NCBI GenBank assembly: GCA_003988855.1
Contig: QYAI01000171.1
Span: forward strand, 23,135 to 87,134
Length of the DNA stretch: 64,000 bases
DNA from: Arachnopeziza araneosa
Lineage: Eukaryota > Ascomycota > Leotiomycetes > Helotiales > Arachnopezizaceae
Reading direction: 5' to 3'
This document shows positions 45,467 to 55,951 of the stretch, piece after piece. A program made the translations under genes and the position numbers. The first letter of the stretch is position 1; every line of letters starts with the position of its first letter. The notes beneath the pieces were generated by a model. The model was not told where the DNA came from. It made no database searches and saw nothing but the letters and a program-made list of their open reading frames with translations.

Positions 45467-46759
45467 ATGGCCTCAGATTCTGATCCTCCCTCTGAAAGAG
45501 TCTTAACTGTAAGAAGGTCGAACGTCAATCCGAAGCGATCATTCACACGCTATTTATTAGAGTCTGAGAACACTTTGTCAGTGGCGAAGTTCTTCATCAC
45601 TCTCCTCCTAGCTGTTACCATCTGTTTCATAGCTCTCCAAAGCCCACATGATATACTACGATCAAAACGGCAGTTTCAATCTTGGTACTCGCAATACAGG
45701 TACCAGTTTACTTTGATTGCACAAAACAATTGCACCGATGCATACTCGGTCTATCTTTACGGAACCCGTCAAAACATAAGCGATCAAACAATATCTGGTG
45801 CGGGCAAATTCACCCTCTTCGTTCAACCCATGATCAACTGCATACTCGAAAATTCGAGCAACTATATGCAATATCAATTGAGTACTTCTCAAGTCGTGCT
45901 TGGTATAACTCCAACCATAATTGCCGTGCTCGGTACCAGCTCAGAGGAAGTTTGTTTCGTGGCTTTGATCGGTAGAAGACGGTTCCTGGGACTCTTGCTT
46001 GCGACTGGATCACCGTCTATCTACACGGAGAGGGCGTTCAAGTACCAAAATCCCGACGAAATACTCAAGGAACGGCTCAATTCGAATCATGTTACACCCA
46101 CTAGGAAGGGAAAGCAACGTTGGCTCTTGGTTGTTTTGGAATACATGGCTGCCCTTGGGGCTATTGCAAATGTAGCAACCCTTAACTGGCAGCTTGGTGT
46201 ACAATCGGTTAATGCCATTAATTCAAACACTGTATTCATGCCGACGCTTTGGTCCGTTCTTGGGATTACTGCACACTTGTCCGGAGCGGTGATATTCCAG
46301 ATGAGAGTGCGGCGGCTACAGACGGACGGCCAATCCATACCGCTCCCAACCGTCAATTCATGTCTCAAAGCTCTGAGGAAACCAAGTCAATGGCCTGTTA
46401 AATTGTACCGTGGTTTTAGGGGAATGGTTCTTCGAGAGTTTGAGTTGCAACCTGAGGAGTCGAAAGAAAGATTACACTATGAGATCATTCCTGAAAGTCG
46501 ATGCTTTACATTCTTCGCATGGTTTCTTTCTATCTTGATTATATTTCATATTATCATTGGAACTCTTATCCTATCTAGCACAAACTTTGTAGGGCCTAAG
46601 GATGCACTTGGAGTTCTGGCAAGGTACATTCTTTCAGTCATCGTTTGTCGTGTAATAGTACTTTACGAATTGGCAGTTCAGAGAGTGGAGGTGGATGTGA
46701 ATTTCAAAAAGATTGATGGTAGTGAAGGGTACCGCGATGAATTATTGAAGTCTACATAA
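45467..46759 (+). CDS. Six-segment membrane protein of unknown function
   Basis: A protein of about 430 residues that I do not recognise. Hydrophobic segments are FFITLLLAVTICFIAL, VVLGITPTIIAVLG, WLLVVLEYMAALGAIANVA, FMPTLWSVLGITAHLSGAVI, FFAWFLSILIIFHIIIGTLI and ARYILSVIVCRVIVLYELAV. Between the first two lies an extracytosolic-looking loop with N-glycosylation sequons (NCT, NIS, NSS). A motif SIYTERAFKYQNPDEIL lies before the third. The frame is open upstream to about 45323 but that part has no ATG, so the start chosen is ATG 45467 (MASDSDPP). A longer first exon beginning near 45287 (MGSTLLQ) was tried, but no in-frame acceptor fits. It could be a channel, receptor or scramblase-like protein; there is no evidence for any of these. 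Confidence 0.68.
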   Translation: MASDSDPPSERVLTVRRSNVNPKRSFTRYLLESENTLSVAKFFITLLLAVTICFIALQSPHDILRSKRQFQSWYSQYRYQFTLIAQNNCTDAYSVYLYGTRQNISDQTISGAGKFTLFVQPMINCILENSSNYMQYQLSTSQVVLGITPTIIAVLGTSSEEVCFVALIGRRRFLGLLLATGSPSIYTERAFKYQNPDEILKERLNSNHVTPTRKGKQRWLLVVLEYMAALGAIANVATLNWQLGVQSVNAINSNTVFMPTLWSVLGITAHLSGAVIFQMRVRRLQTDGQSIPLPTVNSCLKALRKPSQWPVKLYRGFRGMVLREFELQPEESKERLHYEIIPESRCFTFFAWFLSILIIFHIIIGTLILSSTNFVGPKDALGVLARYILSVIVCRVIVLYELAVQRVEVDVNFKKIDGSEGYRDELLKST

Positions 46760-48368
46760 TATGGGATATATTTGTTGGTTGTGTAGAGGATACAAAGTTG
46801 GATAAGTTGGGATGGGATTAATTGGCTCAAACCAGGGAGTATTTCAGAGTCGAAGGCAGGGAATGCGCGTAACTCTCAATTTCAAATGATCAGTATTTTT
46901 AAGGGTCTGAATTGCATACTTAATTATTACTCGATTTATCCACGAATTCAAGGGTTAACAGATTATGGTGGTGGAAATGCCATTATGAAATGGGAATGCA
47001 ATGCGTATCTCTTTGCTTGGCAGCGTTGCAAGCCCCAACCTTAACCAGTTATAAGCTAGTGGCTCACGGCCATGTCTTCGACCCAAGAACAGGGGATTTG
47101 TCACTTGATTCCAAGATACCAAAAACCAATTCGCAGTTCGGTGTATAACGTCTTTATTTAAAGAGGTTCTGTGCTCGGAATATTCCCATTACGGCTCGGC
47201 CTCAACATGGGCTCCCTTCATGGTGGGCTTCGTTGTCGTAGAATTGCCCCGTTCCCCTCGCGGCCTGGAAGTCCTCTTCCGAAAAGTGTGATGCCGTTCG
47301 ACGCCATGCATTATCCTCAACATTGCGCAAACAGTGTGTGGAGGCAGCATAGAGCGGCTGATATATATATGCTTCAACAGCAGAGGAAATATTAGATTTG
47401 ACAATACAAGCTCTCTCCAAGATTTACGAAGTTACAGCCCTCTCGCTCATAGACCCCAGATGGCCGTGGTGGATAAGAGCTATGTGCGGATCAAAGCTTG
47501 TGGAATGGCAACACCCGTGGGATGAGCTGACATTGCGGGCGAATCTGCAGGGGGCTTTCACTGAGGGGCCACTTGATGGACAGCCACACGCCACCAGCGC
47601 AACTGCAAACGCTTAGGTACGGAAGGTAGTTTATTTTGATGACAGCCGGCACCGGCTCTCAGACATCACCTTCTCGTTTTTCACAGCGCAACAAACAACC
47701 TGATTTCACGAGAGCTACGTAGAAATCGCACGGACTCCAACGCGAGCTAGCTAGCTGCCGAAAATATATAGTTGACTACTTTTTTGATGTAAAATTTAGT
47801 CTTATCTAAGTCTTTATCTCTTCCCATTTCACGTGACTACGGTCCCGTGACGCAGTCTGCTTTGCTCAGCGACCACCGCACCTAAACCTTAAATTTAAGT
47901 ATATATTTTCGCTTAAGGCCTTCCTATTTACTTTGTTCTTAAATGTAAGGTGAAACTACTGTGCACAGATAATTCTTCTGCTGGGACACCAAAAAAACAC
48001 TAAGTTACATCAATTATAAGTCCACTTGATTCTAACCAATTATCTCCGCGTGTCGATGGCGGTAGTCTTGCCTATGAGTGGGCCGCTGTCAAGTTTGGGA
48101 GCAGAATATAAATCATTCGGATCGACTCGCAATTTTTTCATAGGCCGAGATCAAGTTCATATACTTAGTATTTTAAGTCTCAGCTTTTGAGGATCGTAGA
48201 TGTTTCTTGAGAGTTTCGTCAGGCGGTATCCAATAACAACAGTTGTTCAAGTTCCCAAGAGCAAACAACTCAGTAGGTCGGAAGGAATCCATAATCTGCA
48301 TTACGTTCAAACTCAACGAATCCCATCTTATCAAGTACGAAGAAGCCGGGACTAGCCGTTAAGTGCCA
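46760..48368. other. Gene-poor intergenic region
   Basis: No gene supported. A GC-richer patch with overlapping frames on both strands at 47170-47620 has no recognisable motif. From about 47750 to 47990 the DNA is AT-rich and stop-laden, resembling a decayed repeat. Confidence 0.4.
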
Positions 48369-49188
48369 TCAAGATTCGTGGCGTTGTGTCCTGGTCCAGC
48401 AAGTCCAAGGAATATTCTGCTTTACTTTAGTAGTAATGAACAATTCCCAACACATCTTCTCACCTCCAGTAAGCCACCTTTTAGCTACTACTTTTAAAGC
48501 ATTTCGCAGAGCTCTCAATCTCTGCAAGTTTATATCTGGCTCAACACCGGACTGTAGCTTTCCCGTTGTTATTGCCGCGGCTTTGTAGACAAGAAATGTG
48601 ACGAGTGGCGGGATGGTCGGCTGGTTCACAGTCAGATTATCACTGTAAACTACCTCAAACATCTTGATAGTGTCATCAATTAGAGCGTTCAGAGAGGAAT
48701 GAGTTTCATCTGAACCAGTCTTCTTGCTTCCATTCTCGTATACAAGAAGCAATGCTCTAGCATTATTAGGGTTGAAGGATTCTTGTAGAGAGGTGTACTG
48801 ACGTGCTTGAAAGAGCTAAACAGCCTGAGAACAATCTTAGATGCTCCGGAATTGTTTGATTCACTACGGTCTCGAAGGACCTCAAAGTCTTCCCCATCAA
48901 AGTCACTTCCTCGGTATTGAATGTGTCATGTGGCAATGGTTGGTAGATAGCTTTGTGTACATGATCTAACGAAGTCGATGCTTCGAAAAGCCTTGTAAAG
49001 CTAGTTGGTTGCTCTTCGACGAGACATAAAGGAGTACAGGTCAGATTTGTTACTAAATCTAGAGAGTGCGGGAGAGGTGCGGAGGTGATGCGGAAGTGAT
49101 GCGGGAGAGACACGGGAGAAGAAGGCTGAATATGCAATGGCTTGGAAGATGCAACATTCTTACATGAGTTGGTCTTGAATATTAGCAA
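48369..49188 (-). pseudogene. C-terminal remnant of a fungal zinc-cluster-type transcription factor
   Basis: Two minus-strand exons (about 49188-48803 and 48756-48369, joined by a 46-bp GTCAGT...CTAG intron with a CTAAT branch) read through 257 codons. The sequence FTRLFEASTSLDHVHKAIY, LRLFSGCLALSS joined to TALLLVYENG, PTIPPLVTFLVYKAAAI and LRALRNALKVVAKRWLTG has the style of the C-terminal end of Zn2Cys6 regulators. No zinc cluster or middle homology region is present. No ATG opens the frame before an internal Met about 97 codons in, and only about 160 bases separate it from the divergent NmrA-like gene, so there is no room for the missing N-terminus. It is therefore called a 5'-truncated remnant. 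A short functional protein from the internal Met cannot be excluded. The family call is moderate. Confidence 0.55.
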
Positions 49189-49347
49189 GCATTTTTATTA
49201 CCAATACTTCAACATGGTGGAGTGAAAAATCACATAAAAGGCCTCTGCTTTCCTGGACTTTGCTCCTTCAGTTCATCAACATTCAACATTCAACAATCAA
49301 TAACACTTCGATATACATATACAAGAAAAGCTTCACAACATCTTGCA

Positions 49348-50366
49348 ATGTCTACTATTTCAAAAGTCGCAGTCTTTAGCGTAAGTTTTGCTTTCTAGTT
49401 CTTGTGGCACAATTCAGGTCATCATAATACTAAACTTTTGGCCAGGGCTCCGGAACTATGGGAGCACCCGTCGTTGCAGCCCTGCTCAAATCAGGCTTCA
49501 GTGTAACGGCCATCTCTAGACAAGAATCCACAGCAATATTTCCTGCTAGAGTGACGGTCAAGAAGATTGATACCACCTCTTCGGATGCCCTTACCGAGGT
49601 CCTGCAGGGACAAGATGCCGTTGTCTCTACTATAGGTACAGCCGCTGCTAGTACCCAGAGGACTTTTATCGATGCTGCTGTCGCTGCGCGAGTCAAAAGA
49701 TTTATACCTTCTGAGTTTGGTTACAACACTCGTGAAGCTCGTGGGACAAAGGTCGGCAGTCTCCTGAAGGCGAAGATTGAGATTGTCGACTACCTTATCG
49801 AACTTTCTCAAAAACATGATTGGTTTACTTGGACTGGCCTATCCACTGGCACTTTATTCGATTGGGTAAGTTACGAAGCTTTAAATAGTTGAAGGTTCTT
49901 AAAAGGGTCTCCTAACTGAACATAGACCCTCCGCCTTGGGATCCTCGGATTCGAGCCGAAGAACAAAACCGCCAAGATTTTCGACTCTGGCAACCAACCT
50001 TATTCAGCATCGAATCTGTCTTTTGTGGGTAAATCCGTCGCAGCCATTCTGGCGAAACCTGAGAAGACTGCAAACAAGTACCTGACGGTAGCTTCTTTTA
50101 CAATCACTCAAAATGAGGTCTTGGAGATTCTTGAGCAAGAGACTGGTACTAAATTCCAGATCACAAACGTCAAGACATCCGATCTGGAGAAAGCTGGTGA
50201 TGAGTTGGCTGCGAAAGGTTCGCCGAGCGCTTTCTTCCAGTATGCTCTTCAATGGATGTTTGCCGATGGTGCCAATCATGCGTTCAAAGAGAATGATGCT
50301 CAGTTGCTTGGATTAGAGGAAGAGGATCTAAAAGTCACGATAAAGGAAGTTCTCAGTAAGCTATAA
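49348..50366 (+). CDS. NmrA-like / isoflavone-reductase family NAD(P)-binding protein
   Basis: A 297-residue cytosolic Rossmann-fold protein in three exons (49348-49380, 49446-49865, 49926-50366; introns 65 and 60 bp). The dinucleotide-binding loop spans the first intron: VAVFS joined to GSGTMGAPVV (Gly 12, 14 and 17). Further family marks are DAVVSTIGTAAASTQRTFIDAA and RFIPSEFGYNT (the SEFG element of isoflavone-reductase-like proteins), then KIEIVDYL, TWTGLSTGTLFDW, and KIFDSGNQPYSASNL before the C-terminal substrate region. Such proteins are either aromatic-alcohol/isoflavone reductase-like enzymes or NADP-sensing regulators. The canonical catalytic Lys context (KIEI) is present, so an enzyme is plausible. 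It is divergent from the regulator remnant, which may once have controlled it (inference). Confidence 0.9.
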
Positions 50367-51394
50367 TGTTCCAATTGGATATGCGGATCAATAGAGCTTT
50401 CTTTACCTATTCATTGTAAACAACGTGAACGAGTTATGTGAACTTTCTGGAACTCCAAAATCTTCCATAAGGGAGTTCAGGCATTCTTCGCTATTTTCAG
50501 AGTTCGGGTTCTGTCAGTAAGGGACTTCAACATGGCAATGGTAATAAGAGTTAGTTTTCTCAGATGATCAGTTCCTAATCCGAAAGAATCAATCCGAAAG
50601 AGAATCACAGACAACCTCTCAGCATCCTACCCTATTCGGTAATCGGATGTGCACGATGGAGCTTCTGAAGAAAGAACTACTAAGTACAGCTCGTATGTAT
50701 GCATTACCGATTATATATAAGATTAAGATAGATGAGAGCACGCTTATTCTTTTTGTGGTCAACGCTCATTGTTCAAAGCAGCACGTACGTAGATGGACAT
50801 TTTATGTCAAACGAAAAGTGGATATATGAAAGAAGCTAACCAGGTAGTTAGTGTAAAACATGGCAGTGAGTGAACATCCAATCTGGTCATCTGAACTTGA
50901 ACGTATTGCTTGTGATTTGAGGATTTCAGGATCAAGGCGTCGGATTTAAGAAATGGGTCAATCTCAACCACTAATTAATATTTTCAAGGGAGGCGAACGA
51001 TGGTTGAGAAGAGACCTAGAAACAATAAATCACATCGAGAAATAGCGAAAAGAATAGACAAGAAGAACAATAACTCTGTTGTCGCTAATCTGAGATGATA
51101 GCAAAGCCAAGATCTGGGTCGTTACCGTCGTGCCGGTGCACCCATGTCTATGCCTCGGTTCAATGTTCATCACAAGCATTCAAACCAAATGGATAGAAGT
51201 TTAGTAACGGAGATGCGTTATCATCATTCATCACCATTCCGGCATCTATGGGTATATACTCCGTGGTACAAAGAACTCCCTTGCGCCAGATATGCCGAAA
51301 TTTTGGGCCATTCCAGTCGTTGAAAAGAAAATTGAGTTGCATGCGCGTCTCAAATCTCATGTTGAACCCGTTCTCCAAAGTTATAGATTGGAAT
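50367..51394. other. Intergenic between convergent genes, no gene seen
   Basis: Shared 3' flank of the NmrA-like gene and the acyltransferase gene. Short frames (50647-50829 plus, 51160-51378 minus) show no motif. Confidence 0.4.
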
Positions 51395-52350
51395 TCATGA
51401 TGACATAGCTTCTACACCACTCACTTTCAGAACACCGTCTTCAGGTTGTTGGGCTGGAATAGTAATTGGGTGGCCGCGGGCTTTCGCAGATAGGGCAACC
51501 AATTCTTTCAACATCAGATCTCGTATATCCCGTGTTAGATCCTCAACATCCGCTGCCGTCAAACCTTTTGTTTCAATCGGTTTCAGGACTAAAGTTTGTT
51601 AGCTGGAAATCAATCACGAGAGGAGACATTTTTACCTTTGATCGGAATTTCTCCTGACTTAAATGAATAGCCTTGTACATAAAGTACATTGGAATAGTTC
51701 GCAACCACCACTGGCACAATCGGTACGCCAGCTTGCACCGCCAAGTGGAATGCTCCTTTCTTGAATGGTAAAAGCATAGGCTCCTTTGCATAACTTCTTG
51801 TGCCTTCTGGAAACATGTATACACTCTGCCGTTGTTTCGTTATCTCTTCTGCAGCTCCTGCCATGGCTTGTCTCGCATTCGTTGAGTTGGCTCTATCAAT
51901 GAAGACCGTCCCAGACAATGCCATAAACCATCCCAAGAATGGCGTACTCTTCAATGATCTCTTCGCTGTAACTGAACACCATTTCGGGAATATACAGGCA
52001 AGCATGAGGACGTCGAGTTCGGTCTGGTGGTTCCCGATGAACACCGCTGGTCGAGTATTGTTGAGGTAATTATTTGGATCGTCGATTTTGAAGGTTACAC
52101 CCGTTGTGCACTTCATAACGTACTTAAAACTCCTTGCAGTTGCCCATTGCGAGATTCTCTGATAGCCAAGAAGTCGTAGTATTATCGAGGCCACAACTCC
52201 GTAGCAAGCGCATACAATGAGCGACGCATATGCTGCGAGAAGTCGAGCGAAGAACCCCGCCGCCGGAATGACAGTGGAGACCATGTATAGGCCAACAGTA
52301 AGGCCGAAGTAGGCTGCAACTCCAACTCCCAGGTAGTAGAGAATGGACAT
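51395..52350 (-). CDS. 1-acyl-sn-glycerol-3-phosphate acyltransferase (PlsC/AGPAT)
   Basis: A 302-residue ER-membrane enzyme that acylates lysophosphatidic acid to phosphatidic acid, the second acylation in glycerolipid synthesis. Exons are 52350-51636 and 51588-51395 with a 47-bp intron. Two N-terminal membrane helices (YYLGVGVAAYFGLTVGLYMV and the LLAAYASLIVCACYGVVASI region) precede the acyltransferase domain. The HX4D box is NHQTELD (near residue 105-112), followed by KWCSVTAKRSLKSTPFLGWF, GTVFIDR, the FPEGTRS box and the VPIVPVVVANYS segment. The conserved C-terminal LKPIETKGLTAADVEDL follows the intron. The frame is open upstream, but ATG 52350 (MSILYYLGVG) matches the family start. It is close to yeast Slc1 and fungal AGPATs and divergent from the PdxT/SNO gene. 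It looks intact. Confidence 0.93.
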
Positions 52351-52640
52351 GGCGGCGTATGGACAATCGGAGGTAGGGAAGGGTCTATGCAGTGTATTTT
52401 TTGAAACCCTCTCGGGGAGGGGAGAGAGCGAACATACAAGGCGGAGGGGAAAGGCGGAAGGGAAGATTGTTGAGGAAGCTGAAATGATGAAGAAGCTCGG
52501 TGCTGATAGCTGCCGATCCGCTAGCCTGATTGGGCTCCTTTCCGAGGATTCACCGTCACCGGACGAGCGAAGTATTTTCCTTCCTTTTCCTACCGACATG
52601 TGTTGCTGCAAGTCATCTGCTGTCGTCCATCAGCTTCAGT
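52351..52640. promoter_or_regulatory. Bidirectional promoter, AGPAT / PdxT-SNO
   Basis: A 290-bp spacer between two divergent housekeeping genes. Both promoters must lie here. No individual element is certain. Confidence 0.5.
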
Positions 52641-53541
52641 ATGGCTTCACATGGTCATATCACGAATATCACTGTGGGCGTGCTGGCCCTCCAAGGCGCT
52701 TTTAGTGAACACGTCCAATTACTGAGACAAGCCGCGGAGATCCTTACGTCCAAGAAAAATATCCAAAGAACGTGGACACTCAAGGAGATACGGACTGAAC
52801 TTGAATTGGATTCATGTGACGCTCTCATTATACCTGGAGGCGAGAGTACCGCGATATCTTTGGTGGCACAAAGATCCAACTTGCTAGAGCCTCTGCGAAA
52901 CTTCGTCAAGTGAGCAAACCCCGTGATCTTCAAGCATGTGCTGACAAGATAGAGCCCTAAGAAAACCGACTTGGGGAACATGTGCTGGTTTAATTCTTCT
53001 GGCAGAATCTGCAAATAGAACAAAGAAAGGAGGCCAAGAACTGATTGGCGGCCTTGATGTTCGAGTTAATCGCAATCATTTTGGACGCCAGATTGAGAGT
53101 TTTGAAGCAAATTTGGATCTTCCATTTCTGAAAGAGGCAGGCAGCGAAGATCTTGATAGGATTGTTTCTCCTTTCCCGGCCATTTTCATACGCGCCCCAA
53201 TCGTGGAGAGACTCTTGCCGAATACGCCAGGAATTCAAGCGGCAGAGGCCAAAGAAGTCAATACTGTCGTTGCACCGTCTCGGATAATTGATGAGAGCAT
53301 TGCAAAAACAGTCAAGCTAGGAGACGTTGAAGTCATGGCAGTCTTGCCTGGAAGAACTGCTTCAGTGACGAACAACGGAATTAAAGATAAGCTAGATTCC
53401 GATACTGGAGAGATTATTGCTGTTAGACAAGCCAATGTTTTCGGAACCAGTTTTCACCCCGAACTCACAGGAGATCCTCGAATACATGTTTGGTGGCTGG
53501 AACAGGTTGTTCAAGCCATTGATGAAAAGAGGACTTCCTGA
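52641..53541 (+). CDS. SNO1: Pyridoxal 5'-phosphate synthase glutaminase subunit (PdxT/SNO)
   Basis: A 285-residue class I glutamine amidotransferase that makes ammonia from glutamine for the PdxS/SNZ synthase, giving de novo vitamin B6. Exons are 52641-52909 and 52953-53541 with a 43-bp intron. The N-terminus has GVLALQGAFSEH, then LIIPGGEST. The catalytic Cys 100 lies in WGTCAGLILLA just after the splice, followed by GGLDVRVNRNHFGRQ, and the His-Glu pair is in FHPEL (about His 258 and Glu 260). It is longer than yeast Sno1 (224 residues) because of an insert of about 40 residues (from NTPGIQAAEA to LPGRTASV), typical of filamentous fungi. The ATG 52641 (MASHGHITN) lies just before the family start. 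The PdxS partner is not in the window. Its stop codon lies only six bases from that of the convergent P450 gene. Confidence 0.94.
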
Positions 53542-53547
53542 AGCGAT

Positions 53548-55313
53548 TTAAACCGAGAGTCGAATTAGCACTCCATGACTTCCAGCCCTAATATCCGGCA
53601 CGAAATGGTCTTGGGCAACCTCTACATCTGAGATGTCTGTATCTACCAACTCCAATATCCCTTCATCGTGTTCAAACCTGGCTTCTTTGGATCCGAACCT
53701 TCTGAAAACATGGGACAACCACATGTAGATTTCGGCGTACGCTAAATTCATCCCAATGCACCCACGACTCCCCTTGGAAAATGACACCATGTAGCGGTCT
53801 AGTTTTGGATCTTCTATCCATCTTTCAGGTCTGAATTCTTTTGAATTCGGGTAGATAGACTCGTCATGGTGTATCAACAATGAAGACATACCGACCTTTT
53901 AATTTCTAGTTAGCTAGGCCAAAAGCTGCTTCGGACAATACATAAACTTGAGAGACGATTTACCGGAGTGCCAGCTGGAATCACCCACTCACGATCTGAC
54001 GTGGAAAATACTAGTGGCTCCCATGGAATGCGTTGGGTGCGAGAACAAACACCGTAACTGAGTCTCAAGCCTTCTTTAATGACTGCTGTCAAGTATGGCA
54101 GCTTCTCCAACGTGATCATTGGTATATCAACGTCTGGGTCTGGTATGGCCTTTGTCAGTTCTGTCTTCAACTTCCTTAAGATCAATGGGTTAGCAAGCAA
54201 ATGGTACACCATTACTGTAAGCGTGCCAGCTATCGTTTCGCCGCCAGCGACAACGAAAGCTAGAGCATCATCTGCCAATCTTTCCACAGACTTTTCTTCG
54301 TCGGGTAAATTACTGTTTAGTAACTCGTGGAATATCGTTCTATGCCCCAAGCCTTCACGCACCTCGTCTTTTTCCGAAATCGTCTCGTGAACCTGTTTGA
54401 AATACTCCTAATCATGATTCAGCGGCACTCAACGTCCAGAGTCTAAAGGCATATACCTGCTTGAGAGTCACAAATCCTGCAAGGGCCCGACCCATTTTCA
54501 GGGCAACAAAATCCGGGAGACTCTGTACAATCCTCAAAATCCAAATGTTGTGTTTCATCACGAACGATAGAGCTGCGGCTCCGTGGGCCGCATCGTATTC
54601 GACGGCGTCAAAATCCGGCGCTGCGAGCCGATTGTATGATCTGCCAAAACAGTACATCATAATTACGTCTGGGCTATGTCAATTGTGCAATTGATTCATT
54701 TGGAAGGCTTTACCAGATGCGAATGCACTTGTTACAACTAGACTCCTGACAACTTCGCCTGTTTTTGCAAGACCCCTCAACCTTTCGATACATGCTTGAA
54801 CTCTCTCGTCAATAACTGGTTGCAGCTTCCTTACACTGGCAGTCGAAAAGTACGGGCTGGCGGCCGCCCTGCGTATGCGATGGAGATTATGATCGACAGT
54901 TCCGAACCCACTCTTATCGATTCCAAGCATTCTGGCCACCCAGTACCATTTATTCCGCTTCTTGTTCGATGAATAGAGTGTTTCGTAGAACTGGGGCGTT
55001 GAGATATGCAGTTCCCACGGATTTATTCTGATGATTGGTCCGTACTTTTCGTGCAATTCCTTGATGTGAAAAGTGTATTGGCCTGAAAGAGGAAATACAT
55101 CGTAATAGAATTCATACCTATCTTCGTCAGCCTGGACTGGATTGTATGGCAAGCGAGTTACCAGAGTGTTAAGGCTGCGAGCTTAGGTCCTGGAAATCCA
55201 GCGACTGGACTCAAGTAAAGACGATAAATGGCACCGTAAATGGTGTAAACTAGAAGCGTACCAGCCGCAAATGGAAGGACTTGGCCTGCTGAGAAAGGAA
55301 CAATATCCCACAT
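53548..55313 (-). CDS. Cytochrome P450 monooxygenase
   Basis: A 519-residue ER-anchored haem monooxygenase in five exons (55313-55162, 55117-54714, 54668-54457, 54407-53964, 53895-53548; introns 44-68 bp). An N-terminal anchor (VLPFAAGTLLVYTIYGAIY) is followed by the proline hinge GFPGPK. The I-helix oxygen-activation motif reads VVAGGETIAGT, the K-helix ExxR is KEGLRLS, the PERF-type motif is FRPERW, and the haem-binding loop FSKGSRGCIGMNLAYAE keeps the Cys ligand. It resembles the fungal trichodiene-oxygenase/benzoate-hydroxylase-like groups, but family number and substrate cannot be settled here. The start is ATG 55313 (MWDIVPFS). No other secondary-metabolism gene is adjacent, so it may be a stand-alone detoxifying or tailoring enzyme (inference). 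Confidence 0.92.
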
Positions 55314-55951
55314 GGTTGGCGTGGCCACAGACCCAGCAGTCGAAGTTAAGCTTTCCACGAAGAAGGAAGATCGACCGCACCGTATCAGCGCACAGCAGCT
55401 CTTCTTATACTCCCTACTTCACTAAATGGGTACACCCCACTTCTACTTCTTATCTTGGGGGATTCAGCGGGACGGCCCTCTTCAAGACGGGAAGAGCCTA
55501 TCGCGCGAGCTTCCTGAGCGCCTTCCTGCAGGTCAGGGATCGGCTGGCCAACCGCATCTCGAATATCTTGAAAAAGCCCCCCAGTTGTGTCATTAATGCA
55601 GCGACTTCGCAGCACAAGTCTAATTTTGAATTGAAACAGGCGTCGTATTCAATCAAATCCGCTTCTTTCTGCAGCAAATCTCATGTTTGAGCTATTCTTG
55701 CCAAGATACATTATTCTTCCTTTCTTTACTGTTTAACATTTCTACGAGCATTATCCTTTTTATCATTAGTTTGGAGGTCTAGCCATGACTAGGCAAAGTT
55801 CAGTCAATGATGGTCGCGTGGGACGGAGCTAAAGTTTTGCATGCAGATGCGTAATTTCCAGCCACCACAGCCTTGTGAGGGGTTTCCGTGACCCCCTAAA
55901 TCTCCTCTGGAAAGGGTCTCCATTTTCTTTACAATGCAGTAAAGAGCAGTC
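55314..55951. promoter_or_regulatory. Divergent intergenic region, P450 / C2H2-type remnant
   Basis: Holds the P450 promoter on the left and the 5' flank of the broken C2H2-type gene on the right. Frames on both strands here lack motifs. Confidence 0.4.

Noticed and set aside
52437..52611. Upstream extension of the acyltransferase to an earlier start
   Set aside because: The family start is MSILYYLG; upstream residues are low-complexity and lie in the shared promoter.
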